From NCBI RefSeq assembly GCF_005849285.1, contig NZ_CP040517.1, forward strand, positions 3,081,892 through 3,145,891: DNA of 64,000 nt, written 5' to 3'. The notes under the pieces were generated by a model. It saw only the letters and a list, made by a program, of their open reading frames with translations. It searched no databases and was not told where the DNA came from. Below are positions 38,508 through 48,275 of this stretch, in pieces. This DNA is from Luteithermobacter gelatinilyticus (GTDB lineage: Bacteria > Pseudomonadota > Alphaproteobacteria > Sphingomonadales > Emcibacteraceae). Positions within the stretch are counted from its first letter, which is position 1. Every line of letters begins with the position of its first letter. Position numbers and translations under genes: made by a program.

Positions 38508-39338
38508 ATGACAGACTGGTTGATCGCACATGAAGACGTTATTCGCCTGAGTGTTTTTTTCGGGTTATTTGCAATCTTTGCGTTGACGGAGCATGTGCGG
38601 CCCCTTCGCATCCTGGTGTTGCCGCGACAGTTTCGCTGGCTGACCAATCTGGGCCTGATTGCGGCAGGTACGGCCTTGTTGCGCCTGGCGCTGCCGGTTC
38701 TTGCTGTGGGTGCGGCTTGGTTTGCCGAAAACGCCGGAATCGGCCTGTTCGCCTGGGTTGCCGTACCCTACTGGGCAGAAGTCCTTCTCACGCTGGTGCT
38801 GCTGGATCTTTTTATCTATGCCCAGCATGTGGTCTTTCACCATGTCCCGTTTTTGTGGCGGCTTCATAAAATCCACCACACGGATCTGGACCTGGATGTC
38901 ACCACCGCCTTGCGGTTTCATCCTCTGGAGATTCTGATTTCCATGGGATTGAAAATTATCGTGGTGCTCGTGCTGGGGGCGCCGGTGGCGGGAGTTATCC
39001 TGTTTGAAATGATCTTGAGCGGCATGGCGCTGTTCAACCACAGTAACTGGCGGCTGCCGCCAGGCCTTGAAACTGTGCTGCGCCGCGCGGTTGTAACCCC
39101 AGCCATGCATATCATTCATCACAGTTGTCATAAGACTGAAACCAACAGCAATTATGGTTTCAATCTGTCCTGCTGGGACAGGCTGTTCGGCACTTATACC
39201 CATCGGCCGCAAGAGGGATATGAGGGCATAACCCTGGGCCTCGAAGACCATCGGAAAATCGGCGATCTTGGGTTTTGGGCCTTGCTTATGATGCCTTTCG
39301 TCCCGCAAGATAAACCATATAAGGGAGGGTCGTTATGA
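38508..39338 (+). CDS. Sterol desaturase / fatty acid hydroxylase family membrane protein
   Basis: 276 residues with about four to five membrane segments in the first 190. The eight-histidine di-iron clusters are visible: H-V-V-F-H-H near 107, H-K-I-H-H near 121, a histidine in R-F-H-P-L-E, and H-I-I-H-H-S near 203. They mark membrane hydroxylases or desaturases. The substrate (sterol, hopanoid, carotenoid or lipid) cannot be told. The stop overlaps the next gene start in an ATGA, so the two are co-translated. Confidence 0.9.
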   Translation: MTDWLIAHEDVIRLSVFFGLFAIFALTEHVRPLRILVLPRQFRWLTNLGLIAAGTALLRLALPVLAVGAAWFAENAGIGLFAWVAVPYWAEVLLTLVLLDLFIYAQHVVFHHVPFLWRLHKIHHTDLDLDVTTALRFHPLEILISMGLKIIVVLVLGAPVAGVILFEMILSGMALFNHSNWRLPPGLETVLRRAVVTPAMHIIHHSCHKTETNSNYGFNLSCWDRLFGTYTHRPQEGYEGITLGLEDHRKIGDLGFWALLMMPFVPQDKPYKGGSL

Positions 39339-39850
39339 AACGCGTATATCTGCTCCGCCATGCCAAATCCAGCCATGACGATCCCGATCTCAAAGACATC
39401 AACCGCCCGCTGAACAACCGGGGGGTGATGGCGTCTCACCTGATGGGGCGATATCTTTATGAAAACGCTCTCCTGCCGGACTATATTCTGTGTTCCCCGG
39501 CAGTCCGCACCCGACAGACCCTGAAAAATGTCCTGGCGCAGCTGGACCGGAAAATCCCCTGTGTGTTTGAAGACAGCCTTTACCTGGCCCAGCCCGGCCG
39601 GGTGATTGAGTTGATCAAAGCCGTGGATGATAAATTCGGGGCGCTGATGATTGTCGGCCACAATCCCACCATCAATATTCTGGCCCATGATCTGAATGAC
39701 GGCAAAAACCGGGAAGATCACCGCCGGTTGATCGAAAAATATCCCACCGGGGCGCTGACAGTTCTGGATTTCCCGACAGACCACTGGTCCGCCATAGAAC
39801 GCAAGGCCGCCCAGCTGGAACGATTTGTCTGTCCCAAAGATTTGATTTAA
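39335..39850 (+). CDS. SixA-type histidine phosphatase
   Basis: 171 residues. Histidine phosphatase signature L-L-R-H-A-K-S-S at residues 6-13 carries the phospho-accepting His. P-L-N-N-R-G-V and S-P-A-V-R-T-R-Q-T follow, and the second catalytic His lies in M-I-V-G-H-N-P-T. The family includes SixA, which dephosphorylates His-phosphotransfer domains; the substrate here is unknown. It starts inside the stop of the upstream membrane hydroxylase gene (ATGA overlap) and has AGGGAGG as ribosome site. Confidence 0.9.
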   Translation: MKRVYLLRHAKSSHDDPDLKDINRPLNNRGVMASHLMGRYLYENALLPDYILCSPAVRTRQTLKNVLAQLDRKIPCVFEDSLYLAQPGRVIELIKAVDDKFGALMIVGHNPTINILAHDLNDGKNREDHRRLIEKYPTGALTVLDFPTDHWSAIERKAAQLERFVCPKDLI

Positions 39851-39927
39851 TCCTGCTGCAGGATGGGCTATCCTGTTCCTGACGCATAATTTGATATTTT
39901 TTACGCCAGATTTTTTAAAAGGACACA

Positions 39928-42438
39928 ATGCGGGAAAAGGAACTCAGACTAGCCCTGGTTTGTTTTGGCGGCATTTCCCTGGCTATTTATATCCATGGGG
40001 TGACCAAAGAAATACTCAAACTGGTCCGGGCCTCAAAAGCCTATCATTTCAGTCCTGACCTGCTTGCCGAAAGCCGCCAGCGTTACATTTATCCCAATGA
40101 CGCGATCACCGACACGCCTGATACGGAACTTGTCTATTTTGACATTCTCAAAGCCTTTTCCCCGGAACTGGATCTGCGGGTGATCGTTGACACCATTGCC
40201 GGCGCCTCGGCCGGCGGCATGAACAGCATCTTTCTTGGTCGGGCCCTGGCCCATGACCTTAATCTGGATCATCTGCGCGAACACTGGTTGACGGAAGCCG
40301 ATGTCAGCCGGCTCGTGGGCCGCAGCAAACCGCCCGGACGACTGGACAAACTGCTGTCCGTCCCCTTGATCAACTTTCTAAGCCGCAAATATCTGGGGGA
40401 TGAAATTCTGCGCGAGAAGGTCAAGGAAAAACTGCCTGCGCTGCTCAAGATCTGGTCGCTGAAACCCCCTTTCGACGGCAAACATCTGCTCGGTCTTATT
40501 TATGCCGGGCTGGATCACATGGGTACCAGCGGTGCCCATTCCCTGCTGCCCAAGGGACACCGCCTCGACCTGTTTGTCACCCTAACCGATTATCACGGCT
40601 TCCGCCGCAACATTCCCCTGCATGACCCGCCGATCATTCATGAACGCGAACACCGTCACCACCTACGCTTTTCCTATTTTCGCGGCCTGCTCACAACAGA
40701 AATGCCGGTAGGCTTCAGCGATTTTGAGGAAAAAGACCTGCCGGCATTGGCCTTTGCTTCCCGCGCCACCGCCTGTTACCCCGGGGCCTTCCCTCCGGCA
40801 CAACTTCGTGAAGTTGTGCAATTCCTGAAAGAAAGGGGAGAGGAATGGGCCAATAAAGACAACTTTATAGATAAAAACTTCAAGGAACATCTGCTCAGCG
40901 GCCTGGATCCGTTCAAAACCTCCTTTCTGGATGGCAGTATTCTGAACAACAAACCGTTTGATCAGGTGATCGAGGCGATTCAGGGGCGGCCGGCCTTTCG
41001 TAAGGTGGACCGCCGGCTGGTCTATGTTGACCCCAACCCGGAACTGCCGGAAATCGCGCCAACCGGTGCCCCGCCCAGCATGCTCAGCACCATCAAGGCG
41101 GCACTATCTGACATTCCCATGAATGAACCCATGCATGACGACCTGATGAGCATTCAGGCGCTGAACCAGCAGGTGCGGATCGTCAAATCCGTTGTCGACA
41201 GCATCAAACCCAACGTGGAACGGCTGGTCAAGGAGCTTTCCGCCGACCGTATTGAAAAAATCACCAGCCCGGCGGAAATTGCCTATTGGCGCAGCCTGGC
41301 CAACGCCCGGGCGGTCAAGGATGCGGGGTTTTCCTATGAAGGATATGCCCGGCTTAAGATCAGAAGTTGCCTAACCCATTTGACGCGGCTTATTGGCGAC
41401 ATCTGCGCCTGCCCACCAGGCAGCGAAAGCCGCCGCCAAATTTACGCCATTCTGCAATGCTGGGCCTATCAGGACAAGGTGGACTTTACCGGGCTTTACG
41501 GTCATCTCCTGCGCGAGGCCCGCTCCCGGAAAACCCTGATCAGCTGGGTGCGCGAACTTCTGGATTTTCATCCCAATGGTCAGGATCTACCGGCCTGGGC
41601 CCGGTTTCTGATTGATTTCGACATCAGCTATCACCGTCGCCGGCTGCAATTTATGATCCAGGAACTGAACACCCTGTATGGACAGAAACAGCATGCGGCC
41701 AAGGAACTGGACCGCCTCAAAAGCCGGTTTTATGAGATCTTGCAGAAAATGGATCGCCTGAAAAACCGGGAATGTCTTAGTGAGGCCACCGCAGATCTGA
41801 TCCGACGCGTTTTTGCGCAACTTCTTGAATACCCTTTTGACGATAACCCGCAAAATCCGGACAATCTCTGTTCCCTGGCCATGAGCGGCCCGGCGCTCTC
41901 AAATGCGCTTGAGGCGCTGGCCCGGGATATCAATCTGCAACAATATCGTGACGCCACCGACCAGCTTATTGCGGAACAGAACAATTCGGCCTGGAAAGAC
42001 ACGGTGGGGCATGAAATGACCATTAATTATCTGGGATTTGCGTTTTGGGACGTGATCACCTTTTCTATTATGGGGGCCAAAAAGGATCTGGGCGAATTTA
42101 ACGAAGTGCTGATTAACCGCATCAGTCCCAACGACAATTCGGTGCTCAAAAAACATGAAACCGAGGTGGTGTTGCGGGGAACGGCGCTGCGCCGTTTCGG
42201 CGCCTTTTTCAGCCGGGCGGACCGGGAAAATGATTATTTTTGGGGGCGGCTCAATGGGGCGGAACGGCTGATCGACCTTCTTGCTCATCAGGCCAAGCTC
42301 GAAAATGTGGACCATAAAATCGACGTCCGGGCCTTGAAAAAACGCGCCTTCCAAGCCATTTTCGAAACCGAAAAAGACGCCCTGGTCAACATCCCCAACG
42401 TTCTTGCGGACCTCAAAAACCGCATTGCGGCGCTATAA
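39928..42438 (+). CDS. Large patatin-like phospholipase-family protein
   Basis: 836 residues. The patatin domain fills the first 380: oxyanion-type block C-F-G-G-I-S-L-A-I-Y-I-H-G-V-T-K-E at 12-28, nucleophile elbow G-A-S94-A-G-G-M-N, and the catalytic aspartate in L-D-G-S-I-L-N-N-K-P-F. The remaining 450 residues are mostly helical with no domain I recognise; a Leu/Lys/Arg-rich stretch near 565-620 may be coiled coil. No signal peptide is seen, so it should be cytoplasmic or membrane-peripheral. It matches the long alphaproteobacterial patatin-like family, probably acting on phospholipids. An A-A-A-A-G-G-A site (AAAAGGA) precedes the ATG. Confidence 0.9.
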   Translation: MREKELRLALVCFGGISLAIYIHGVTKEILKLVRASKAYHFSPDLLAESRQRYIYPNDAITDTPDTELVYFDILKAFSPELDLRVIVDTIAGASAGGMNSIFLGRALAHDLNLDHLREHWLTEADVSRLVGRSKPPGRLDKLLSVPLINFLSRKYLGDEILREKVKEKLPALLKIWSLKPPFDGKHLLGLIYAGLDHMGTSGAHSLLPKGHRLDLFVTLTDYHGFRRNIPLHDPPIIHEREHRHHLRFSYFRGLLTTEMPVGFSDFEEKDLPALAFASRATACYPGAFPPAQLREVVQFLKERGEEWANKDNFIDKNFKEHLLSGLDPFKTSFLDGSILNNKPFDQVIEAIQGRPAFRKVDRRLVYVDPNPELPEIAPTGAPPSMLSTIKAALSDIPMNEPMHDDLMSIQALNQQVRIVKSVVDSIKPNVERLVKELSADRIEKITSPAEIAYWRSLANARAVKDAGFSYEGYARLKIRSCLTHLTRLIGDICACPPGSESRRQIYAILQCWAYQDKVDFTGLYGHLLREARSRKTLISWVRELLDFHPNGQDLPAWARFLIDFDISYHRRRLQFMIQELNTLYGQKQHAAKELDRLKSRFYEILQKMDRLKNRECLSEATADLIRRVFAQLLEYPFDDNPQNPDNLCSLAMSGPALSNALEALARDINLQQYRDATDQLIAEQNNSAWKDTVGHEMTINYLGFAFWDVITFSIMGAKKDLGEFNEVLINRISPNDNSVLKKHETEVVLRGTALRRFGAFFSRADRENDYFWGRLNGAERLIDLLAHQAKLENVDHKIDVRALKKRAFQAIFETEKDALVNIPNVLADLKNRIAAL

Positions 42439-42450
42439 GCTCTTTTTTAT

Positions 42451-42508
42451 CTAGAGTGGATTGCGAATAGGTTGGCGCAATTCTGTTGGCGGATTGCGGC
42501 CGCCTCAC
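42451..42508. mobile_element. Truncated copy of the inverted-repeat element, fused to the sufA 3' end
   Basis: CTAG at 42451 is followed by AGTGGATTGCGAATAGGTTG and then sequence matching about 55 bp of one end of copy 2, up to GCCTCAC. The other 200 bp are lost. The sufA stop TGA (42505-42507, minus strand) falls within the matching GCCTCAC. It lies between the convergent patatin and sufA genes. Confidence 0.75.
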
Positions 42509-42840
42509 ACGTTAAAGCTCTCGCCGCAGCCGCAGGAGCCCTTGGCGTTGGGGTTTTCGAACACAAAACCGGATTCGAATTTATCTTCCCGGTAGTCCAT
42601 GGTGCTGCCAATCAGATACATCATGGACATGCCATCCACATAGACGGTCACCCCCTTGTCGGTGACCTTTTCATCGCCGGGGCGTTCCTCGTCCACATAA
42701 TCCACGGTATAGCTCAGCCCGTTACAGCCCCGGGTTGTGGTCCCGAGCCGCACCCCAAGCGACGGTTTACCGCGTTTTTCCAGCAGCAGCCTGATACGTT
42801 CGGCGGCGGCCTCGGAAATTTTCAGCACCGCGTCTGACAT
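42505..42840 (-). CDS. sufA: A-type iron-sulfur carrier (SufA/ErpA/IscA family)
   Basis: 111 residues from the start at 42840, which has AAGGA upstream. The three cluster-binding cysteines are C39 (R-G-C-N-G) and C103/C105 (S-C-G-C-G-E-S-F). It receives Fe-S clusters from the SufBCD scaffold and passes them to target enzymes. It is the last gene of the suf run, 37 bp after sufT. The C terminus G-E-S-F-N-V is normal for the family, but the stop codon lies at the joint with a truncated mobile element. Confidence 0.93.
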   Translation of the reverse strand: MSDAVLKISEAAAERIRLLLEKRGKPSLGVRLGTTTRGCNGLSYTVDYVDEERPGDEKVTDKGVTVYVDGMSMMYLIGSTMDYREDKFESGFVFENPNAKGSCGCGESFNV

Positions 42841-42877
42841 CACCTTTTCCTTCATATTTTCTTTCTGTTCACACCTC

Positions 42878-43339
42878 TTACATAAAGCCCATCTCAAGGC
42901 GAGCGGCTTCACTCATCATGCTCATATCCCAAGGCGGATCCCAGACAAGATCCACCTTAACATCGCCAATATTTTCCACCTCGCGCACCCGCATCTCCAC
43001 TTCCCCGGGCATGCTTTCGGCCACCGGGCAATGCGGCGTGGTCAGCGTCATCACAATATTCACATCCCCGTAATCGGAAACCACCACATCATAAACCAGG
43101 CCCAGTTCGTAAATATTCACCGGAATTTCCGGGTCATATATTTCCCTGAGCACCTCCACCACAGCCTGACCGAGGGTGCGTTTTTCCTCGTCCGTCAGCG
43201 GCTTGCCTCGAGTATGGTGGGTTTCTTCAGCCGGACGGCCTTCCGGGCGGAGACCTGCGGTTTTGTTTTCCTCCTCAGGCGTCCCATCCGTTTCCGCCGG
43301 TTTTGACTTTTTGTTTAAAAACCCGTCCAGATAACTCAT
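42878..43339 (-). CDS. sufT: SUF system Fe-S assembly protein SufT (DUF59/MIP18 family)
   Basis: 153 residues. The start at 43339 has AAGGG upstream. The first 45 residues are charged and disordered. The DUF59 domain follows: I-Y-D-P-E-I-P-V-N-I-Y-E-L-G-L-V-Y-D-V near 68-86, then T-L-T-T-P-H-C-P-V and V-D-L-V-W-D-P-P-W. The conserved cysteine is in P-H-C-P. SufT helps mature Fe-S proteins. It lies between sufS and sufA in the operon, its usual place. Confidence 0.92.
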   Translation of the reverse strand: MSYLDGFLNKKSKPAETDGTPEEENKTAGLRPEGRPAEETHHTRGKPLTDEEKRTLGQAVVEVLREIYDPEIPVNIYELGLVYDVVVSDYGDVNIVMTLTTPHCPVAESMPGEVEMRVREVENIGDVKVDLVWDPPWDMSMMSEAARLEMGFM

Positions 43340-43370
43340 GTCCGTACCCTTAAGTCCTTGTTCCCTGCGC

Positions 43371-44621
43371 TTATGCGAAAATCCTGTTGACCTTTTCCAG
43401 CCCGGCCACCAGGCGGTCAATATCCTCCATCGTGTTATACAGCCCGAGCGAAGCCCGCGCCGTGGCAGACACGTCAAAGAAATCCATCAAAGGCTGCGCA
43501 CAATGATGGCCGGCGCGGATCGCAATGCCGTCCTGATCCAGAATGGTGCCGATGTCATGGGGATGGGCATGATCCATGGTAAAGGACAAAATCCCCCCCA
43601 TATGATCGGCCCGGCTGATCAGGTTAAGCCCCTTAACCTCTTTCAGACGTTCCCGGGCATAGTCCAAAAGCCGTTCTTCATGGGCGCCAATGGCGTCCAG
43701 GCCAATGGCGTTGATATAGTCAATGGCCGCGCCAAGGCCGATCCCGCCGGCAATATTCGGGGTTCCGGCCTCGAATTTATGGGGCAGGTCGTTATATATG
43801 GTTTTTTCAAAACTGACCGAGCGGATCATGTCGCCGCCGCCCTGATAAGGGGGCATGGCCTCCAGCAGCCGTTCCCGGGCATAAAGCACGCCGACCCCGG
43901 TGGGACCATACATTTTATGGCCGGAAAACACATAAAAGTCCGCGTCCAGCTCCTGTACATCCACTTTCATATGGGGGATGGCCTGACAGCCATCCACCAG
44001 CACCAGCGCGCCGACCTGATGGGCTGCCCGAATAATGTCGCGGATCGGGGTAATGGTGCCCAGCGCATTGGAAATATGGGTAATCGCCACCAGTTTAGTT
44101 TTCTCAGACAACAATTTTTCATAGTCATCAAACAGGAAGTTGCCGCGATCATCAATGGGGCTGATCCTAAGCACAATATCCTTTTCATCCCGCAACATCT
44201 GCCAAGGCACAATGTTGGAATGGTGTTCCATCTGGCTGAGCACCACCTCGTCACCTTCTTTCAGGAAGGTGCGGCCCCAACTCTGGGCCACCAGATTGAT
44301 GGCTTCCGTCGCCCCGCGGACAAAAACGATCTCCTTGGAGGAGCGAGCATTGATGAAATCTTTCAATTGCTCCCGCACCGCCTCATATTTCTGGGTGCCA
44401 AGCTGCGATAGATAATAGATTCCGCGATGAATATTGGCATATTCTTTGGCGTAATAGTCGCTGATCCGCTCGATCACCTGGCGCGGTTTTTGGGCGCTGG
44501 CGCCGCTGTCAAGAAAGGTGAGCGGCTTGCCGTAGATTTCCTGTTCAAAAATTGGAAAATCCCGGCGAATCTCTTCCACATTATAATTGGTTTGCGGCAG
44601 GGAATTCAGCATTGAAGTCAT
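43371..44621 (-). CDS. sufS: Cysteine desulfurase SufS
   Basis: 416 residues, slightly longer than most (about 406). PLP-binding lysine in F-S-G-H-K-M-Y-G-P-T-G near 235. The persulfide-forming cysteine is in R-A-G-H-H-C-A-Q-P near 372, the short-loop class II form typical of SufS. N-terminal F-L-D-S-G-A-S-A-Q-K-P is also typical. It takes sulfur from cysteine for cluster assembly. Its start overlaps the sufD stop in an ATGA, so translation is coupled. No sufE or sufU lies nearby; the sulfur acceptor must be coded elsewhere. Confidence 0.95.
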   Translation of the reverse strand: MTSMLNSLPQTNYNVEEIRRDFPIFEQEIYGKPLTFLDSGASAQKPRQVIERISDYYAKEYANIHRGIYYLSQLGTQKYEAVREQLKDFINARSSKEIVFVRGATEAINLVAQSWGRTFLKEGDEVVLSQMEHHSNIVPWQMLRDEKDIVLRISPIDDRGNFLFDDYEKLLSEKTKLVAITHISNALGTITPIRDIIRAAHQVGALVLVDGCQAIPHMKVDVQELDADFYVFSGHKMYGPTGVGVLYARERLLEAMPPYQGGGDMIRSVSFEKTIYNDLPHKFEAGTPNIAGGIGLGAAIDYINAIGLDAIGAHEERLLDYARERLKEVKGLNLISRADHMGGILSFTMDHAHPHDIGTILDQDGIAIRAGHHCAQPLMDFFDVSATARASLGLYNTMEDIDRLVAGLEKVNRIFA

Positions 44622-45952
44622 GACGTCACCTTTTGTCCGGCCTGATCCAGCCAGTCCTCGGCATAAGCGATAAACTCTTCCCGCACAGCGGTTTCTTCAA
44701 TCTCTTCAAAAATTTCGGCAATAAACGCCTGCACCAGCAGGGCTTTTGCCTCCTCCAGCGAAAGCCCGCGACTTTGCATATAGAACAGTGCCATCTTGTC
44801 CAATTCGCCCACCGTGGCCCCATGGGAGCATTTCACATCATCGGCATAAATCAAAAGTTCCGGCTTGGCGTTGGCCTCAGCCTGGCGACTGAGCAGCAGA
44901 TTCTTACAGGACTGGTCCGCATTGGTTTTCTGCGCATCCCGCTCCACAATCACCCGCCCCTGAAAAGCGCCCTTTCCACCTGTATCAAGGACCCCGCGAA
45001 AGACCTGCTCACTGTCACAATGGCCGCTGACATGATCCATACGGGTAAAAATGTCATGGGACTGCCCCTCCCGGCCCATATAGGCACCTTTCAGGACAAC
45101 TTTTGCACCTTCCCCCAGAAGACGGGGAAAGATTTCCGTCCGGCTGAGTTCGGCCCCGAGCTGCAAACTATGGTTTTCATACCGCGCGCCCGCCGCCAGT
45201 TCCACATTCTTGCGCGCCATATGAACGGCTTTCTCGCCTTCCTGTTGCAAACTGTAACTGATCAGCCGGGCATCTTCCTCCAGAACAATCCGGCTGACAT
45301 CCTGGGTCCAGTAAAAACACGCCGCCGCCCCCGCATATTTTTCCACAACTGTGGCTTTTGCGCCTTTTTCCAGATGGATCAGGTTACGACTGCGCCGGGC
45401 CTTTCCTTCCGCGGATCGGTCCGCCAGATGCAGAATTTCCAGGGGCTCGGCAAGCTCCACTCCGGCGCCAAGTCGAAGGATCATACCGTCGCTGAATAAT
45501 GCCTGATTGAGCGCCAGAAGGCTGTCGCCATCGTCGGCTTCAACCAATTCGTTCATATAACCGGCTGATTTCTCATCATTTTTCAGTTCTGAAAGTGCCT
45601 TGACCTCGATCCCTTCGATCTGAGGCAGCCGGGACAGGTTTTGCACAAAATAGCCATTGACAAAAACCAGCCGTCCCCCGAACGGTTCATCTTTCAGCAC
45701 GTCTTCAGACAGTTGTGCCGCCTCCACCGTTTCCCGCGGGATGGGCAGATAAGGCCGGTCGGCCAGACGGGTCAGATTGCAGTATTTCCATTCCTCTACC
45801 CGCGGACCGGGCAGGCCATCCTGCATAAACCGCTCAAGCGCCGTCAGACGGGCCTGATCCAGCGCCGCAAGACCGGCACCGGCAAGCTGGGGGCGAACCT
45901 TATGGAACGCGTCATCATAGGCGGGACTATCTATATATCGTTTTTTGGTCAT
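44618..45952 (-). CDS. sufD: Fe-S cluster assembly scaffold component SufD
   Basis: 444 residues. The C-terminal SufBD core is clear: D-H-V-S-G-H-C-D-S-E-Q-V-F-R-G-V-L, G-A-F-Q-G-R-V-I-V, K-T-N-A-D-Q-S-C-K-N-L-L-L-S, and D-D-V-K-C-S-H-G-A-T-V-G-E-L-D. The N-terminal part contains P-G-P-R-V-E-E-W-K-Y-C-N-L, common in SufD. It pairs with SufB and SufC to form the SufBC2D scaffold. It sits 33 bp after sufC and overlaps sufS by four bases. Confidence 0.95.
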   Translation of the reverse strand: MTKKRYIDSPAYDDAFHKVRPQLAGAGLAALDQARLTALERFMQDGLPGPRVEEWKYCNLTRLADRPYLPIPRETVEAAQLSEDVLKDEPFGGRLVFVNGYFVQNLSRLPQIEGIEVKALSELKNDEKSAGYMNELVEADDGDSLLALNQALFSDGMILRLGAGVELAEPLEILHLADRSAEGKARRSRNLIHLEKGAKATVVEKYAGAAACFYWTQDVSRIVLEEDARLISYSLQQEGEKAVHMARKNVELAAGARYENHSLQLGAELSRTEIFPRLLGEGAKVVLKGAYMGREGQSHDIFTRMDHVSGHCDSEQVFRGVLDTGGKGAFQGRVIVERDAQKTNADQSCKNLLLSRQAEANAKPELLIYADDVKCSHGATVGELDKMALFYMQSRGLSLEEAKALLVQAFIAEIFEEIEETAVREEFIAYAEDWLDQAGQKVTS

Positions 45953-45985
45953 GTTTTTCCAACTCGGGTGATCCTGATATTTCCG

Positions 45986-46777
45986 TCAGGCGGCATCTTC
46001 TTCGATGCCCAGGCCGGCATATCCTTCTTTTTCCAGTTTCAGCGCCAGCTCCTTGCCCCCGGATTTGACAATCTTTCCGGCGGACAGCACATGCACATAA
46101 TCCGGCACCACATAATCCAGCAGCCGCTGATAATGAGTGATCAACAAGATGGCCCTTTCGGGACCACGCAGCCGGTTAATGCCTTCAGCCACCACTTTCA
46201 GGGCATCAATGTCAAGCCCGGAATCGGTCTCGTCCAGCACCGCAAAGATTGGATCAAGCACGGCCATCTGCACCATTTCATTGCGCTTTTTCTCTCCTCC
46301 GGAAAATCCCACATTGACAGGGCGTTTCAGCATTTCGGGATCCATATCAAGTTCCGCGGCCTTTTTCCGCACCAGCTTCAGAAGCTCCACCGCCGGCATA
46401 TCTTCTTCGCCGCGGTAGCGCCGGATGCTGTTGACCGCGGTTTTCAGGAAATTCATGTTGGACACGCCGGGGATTTCTACCGGATATTGAAATCCCAGAT
46501 ACAACCCTTCTCCTGCGCGTTCATGGGCGTCAAGCTCCAAGAGGTTTTTGCCCCGAAACAGCACCTCACCCCGGGTAATCTCATATCCCTCGCGCCCGGC
46601 TAAGGCATAGCTGAGTGTGGATTTACCGGCCCCGTTGGGCCCCATAATGGCATGGACTTCCCCCGGCTTTATGTTGAGGGACAGGCCTTTGAGAATTTCC
46701 TTACCTTCGACCTCGACATGTAGGTCTTTGATTTCAATTATATTTTTTGGCATATTTTTTGGCATTTCTTCTGACAT
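45986..46777 (-). CDS. sufC: Fe-S cluster assembly ATPase SufC
   Basis: 263 residues from the ATG at 46777. ATGs at 46765 and 46753 are also possible because the start region carries a 12-bp duplication coding M-P-K-N-M-P-K-N. Walker A is G-P-N-G-A-G-K-S-T, signature G-F-S-G-G-E-K-K-R, and Walker B A-V-L-D-E-T-D-S-G-L-D, all SufC-specific. It powers conformational change of SufBCD. It starts just after sufB and precedes sufD. No clear ribosome site marks any of the three starts. Confidence 0.94.
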   Translation of the reverse strand: MSEEMPKNMPKNIIEIKDLHVEVEGKEILKGLSLNIKPGEVHAIMGPNGAGKSTLSYALAGREGYEITRGEVLFRGKNLLELDAHERAGEGLYLGFQYPVEIPGVSNMNFLKTAVNSIRRYRGEEDMPAVELLKLVRKKAAELDMDPEMLKRPVNVGFSGGEKKRNEMVQMAVLDPIFAVLDETDSGLDIDALKVVAEGINRLRGPERAILLITHYQRLLDYVVPDYVHVLSAGKIVKSGGKELALKLEKEGYAGLGIEEDAA

Positions 46778-46803
46778 GATTTTGGTCTTTTCTGTAAGTT
46801 GTC

Positions 46804-48258
46804 TTAACCAACACTGCCTTCCAGGCTGATGCCCAGTAATTTCTGCGCCTCCACAGCAAATTCCATCGGCAGGTGCTGCATTACATCCTTGCAGAAGCCG
46901 TTGACAATCAGGGCCACGGATTCTTCCGGATCCAGCCCGCGTTGCTGGCAATAAAACAGCTGGTCATCGCTGATTTTCGAGGTAGTGGCCTCATGCTCCA
47001 ACTGGGCCGTGGGGTTTTTGGCTTCGATATAGGGCACCGTATGCGCCCCGCATTTATCCCCGATCAGCAGGCTGTCACACTGGGTGAAATTGCGGGCGTT
47101 TTCTGCCGCCCCCAGCACCCGCACCAGACCGCGATAGGTCTGCTGCGCCTGTCCGGCGGAAATGCCTTTGGAAATAATCGTGCTGGAAGTGTTTTTGCCA
47201 ATATGGATCATCTTGGTCCCGGTATCGGCCTGCTGGAAATTATTGGTGATGGCGACAGAATAAAACTCGCCCACCGAATTGTCCCCCTGCAGGATGCAAC
47301 TTGGGTATTTCCAGGTTACGGCGGACCCGGTTTCCACCTGGGTCCAGCTGATTTTAGAGTTTCTCCCGCGGCAGGCCCCCCGTTTGGTGACGAAGTTGTA
47401 AATGCCGCCCTTGCCCTCCTTGTCGCCGGGATACCAGTTCTGCACCGTGGAATATTTGATTTCCGCATCATCCAGCGCCACCAGTTCCACCACCGCGGCA
47501 TGCAGCTGGTTTTCGTCCCGCATCGGCGCGGTACACCCCTCCAGATAAGACACGTAAGAGCCTTCATCGGCAATGATCAGCGTGCGTTCGAACTGACCGG
47601 TATTGGCTTCGTTGATCCGGAAATAGGTGCTCAGCTCCATAGGGCAACGCACCCCCTTGGGCACATATACAAAGGTGCCGTCACTGAACACCGCACTGTT
47701 GAGCGCCGCATAAAAATTATCATGCTGTGGCACCACTGTACCAAGATATTTGCGCATCAGCTCGGGATGTTCCCGCGCGGCTTCCGAAATGGAACAGAAA
47801 ATCACCCCGGCCTCTTTCAGCTTTTCACGGAAGGTGGTGGCCACAGACACGCTGTCAAATACCACATCCACCGCGACACCGGCGAGAACCTCCTGTTCCT
47901 GCAGGGAAATGCCTAGTTTTTCATAGGTCCGGCGCAGTTCCGGATCTACTTCGTCCAGGCTTTTCGGCCGATCCTTCATGGATTTGGGGGCGCTGTAATA
48001 ATAAATATCCTGAAAATCAATTTCCGGATAGTCGACCATCGCCCATTGCGGCAGTTCCATTTTCCGCCATTTTTCATAGGCTTTCAGCCGCCATTCCAGC
48101 AACCATTCCGGTTCCTGTTTTTTGGCGGAAATAAAGCGGATAACGTCTTCGTTCAGACCTTTTTCGGCCTTTTCCGATTCAATCTCCGTGATAAATCCGT
48201 ATTTATATTCGCCGGTGACTTCTTCCACAGCCTGCCGGGCTTCTTCCGTCGCCGCCAT
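46804..48258 (-). CDS. sufB: Fe-S cluster assembly scaffold SufB
   Basis: 484 residues, normal for SufB. Diagnostic blocks: [60 protein letters not shown], and [14 protein letters not shown]. The functional cysteine/Glu region near the C terminus ([11 protein letters not shown]) is intact. It builds the nascent cluster with SufC and SufD. It lies 17 bp after the Rrf2 regulator gene, so the regulator and suf genes form one operon. Confidence 0.96.
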   Translation of the reverse strand: MAATEEARQAVEEVTGEYKYGFITEIESEKAEKGLNEDVIRFISAKKQEPEWLLEWRLKAYEKWRKMELPQWAMVDYPEIDFQDIYYYSAPKSMKDRPKSLDEVDPELRRTYEKLGISLQEQEVLAGVAVDVVFDSVSVATTFREKLKEAGVIFCSISEAAREHPELMRKYLGTVVPQHDNFYAALNSAVFSDGTFVYVPKGVRCPMELSTYFRINEANTGQFERTLIIADEGSYVSYLEGCTAPMRDENQLHAAVVELVALDDAEIKYSTVQNWYPGDKEGKGGIYNFVTKRGACRGRNSKISWTQVETGSAVTWKYPSCILQGDNSVGEFYSVAITNNFQQADTGTKMIHIGKNTSSTIISKGISAGQAQQTYRGLVRVLGAAENARNFTQCDSLLIGDKCGAHTVPYIEAKNPTAQLEHEATTSKISDDQLFYCQQRGLDPEESVALIVNGFCKDVMQHLPMEFAVEAQKLLGISLEGSVG

Positions 48259-48275
48259 TCACGACTCCTGTTGAC

